DNA from: DATFGK01 sp046712825
GTDB lineage: Bacteria > Actinomycetota > AC-67
NCBI GenBank assembly: GCA_046712825.1
Contig: JBKKCR010000016.1
Location: 1 to 5,668, forward strand
Length of the DNA: 5,668 nt
Direction: 5' to 3'
How positions within the stretch are numbered: the first letter of the stretch is position 1; each line of letters opens with the position of its first letter. The position numbers and the translations under genes are program-made. Positions 5,505-5,668 of the stretch are shown piece by piece. Below the pieces are notes generated by a model. That model ran no database searches and was not told the origin of the DNA. It saw only the letters and a program-made list of their open reading frames with translations.

Positions 5505-5668
5505 TCACCCCTCTTGCTGTGAACGCCGCTTCAGGTCGGCGACGATCGCCTCGATCGTGTCCTCGCCGAGTGCGGCCGCGTGCGACGGCTGCTCCCCCTC
5601 TTCCGGCTTGGCGGTCTCGACTTCCGGCGCGAGCGCCGCTTCGAGCACGTCCTCGCCGGAGACCTCGG
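5505..5668 (-). CDS. Acidic C-terminal tail of the gene before coaE, possibly ribosomal protein S1 (partial)
   Basis: The last 53 codons are visible, ending in TGA at 5507-5505, with the rest beyond the window. The tail is rich in Glu, Ala and Pro (EVETAKPEEGEQPSHAAA, about residues 15-32 of the visible part) and ends in a predicted amphipathic helix, LGEDTIEAIVADLKRRSQQEG. No catalytic or binding motif is present, and none of the S1-domain core is visible. The case for rpsA is positional: in mycobacteria and other actinobacteria rpsA directly precedes coaE, and S1 proteins there often end in acidic, disordered tails. It is read in the same direction as coaE and ends four bases before its proposed start, so the two probably share an mRNA. 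The reading frame is well supported by codon use and the junction; the identity is a guess. Confidence 0.6.
   Translation of the reverse strand, partial: EVSGEDVLEAALAPEVETAKPEEGEQPSHAAALGEDTIEAIVADLKRRSQQEG
5508..5513 (-). promoter_or_regulatory. Ribosome binding site that supports the CTG start of coaE
   Basis: GAGGGG is seven bases before CTG 5500, normal spacing. The same site is directly against GTG 5508 (one to two bases), too close to serve it. It lies in the last two sense codons of the upstream gene, so coaE translation is probably coupled to it. Confidence 0.6.

Overview
The window comes from a high-GC bacterium, most likely Actinomycetota or a nearby high-GC lineage. Three things suggest this: GC-rich third codon positions (long open antisense frames on both strands), a coaE–uvrB neighbourhood like the rpsA–coaE–Rv1632c–uvrB–Rv1634 block known from Mycobacterium tuberculosis, and genes that seem to start with almost no leader behind a TANNNT -10 box. 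UvrB carries GVTGSGKT as Walker A, not the GATGTGKS I recall for mycobacteria and streptomycetes. That points away from the core Actinobacteria, perhaps to Acidimicrobiia or Thermoleophilia. The class is a guess.

Layout: all genes but one are on the minus strand, so they read from right to left. At the right edge is the acidic C-terminal tail of a protein that could be ribosomal protein S1 (5505-5668). Four bases further on is coaE, the last enzyme of CoA synthesis (4886-5500). Its P-loop lies upstream of every ATG, GTG or TTG in frame, so it needs an unusual start. CTG at 5500 fits by Shine-Dalgarno spacing and by the expected protein N-terminus. Next, after a 79-base gap with candidate promoter and operator elements, is a membrane-anchored or exported protein with a glycoside-hydrolase-like domain (3763-4806). 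Then comes a tight three-gene run: a HAD-superfamily hydrolase (3003-3716), a DUF2203 protein (2638-3006) and an MFS exporter (1403-2641), joined by ATGA and GTGA overlaps of 4 bases.

The only plus-strand gene is an alpha/beta hydrolase (612-1406). Its stop codon is convergent with that of the MFS gene, and the two stops share one CTAG palindrome. It is divergent from uvrB, of which the first 175 codons are present (1-527), across an 84-base intergenic region.

The ends are housekeeping genes (CoA synthesis, nucleotide excision repair, possibly translation). The five genes between coaE and uvrB look like accessory or lineage-specific metabolism and export. I found no RNA gene, CRISPR array, transposon or phage gene, and no good intrinsic terminator. 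No stretch above 300 bases is without a gene. I see no clearly new multi-gene system. The points most worth checking are the coaE start, the shared leaderless promoter pattern, and the exported glycosidase-like protein with its upstream palindromes.
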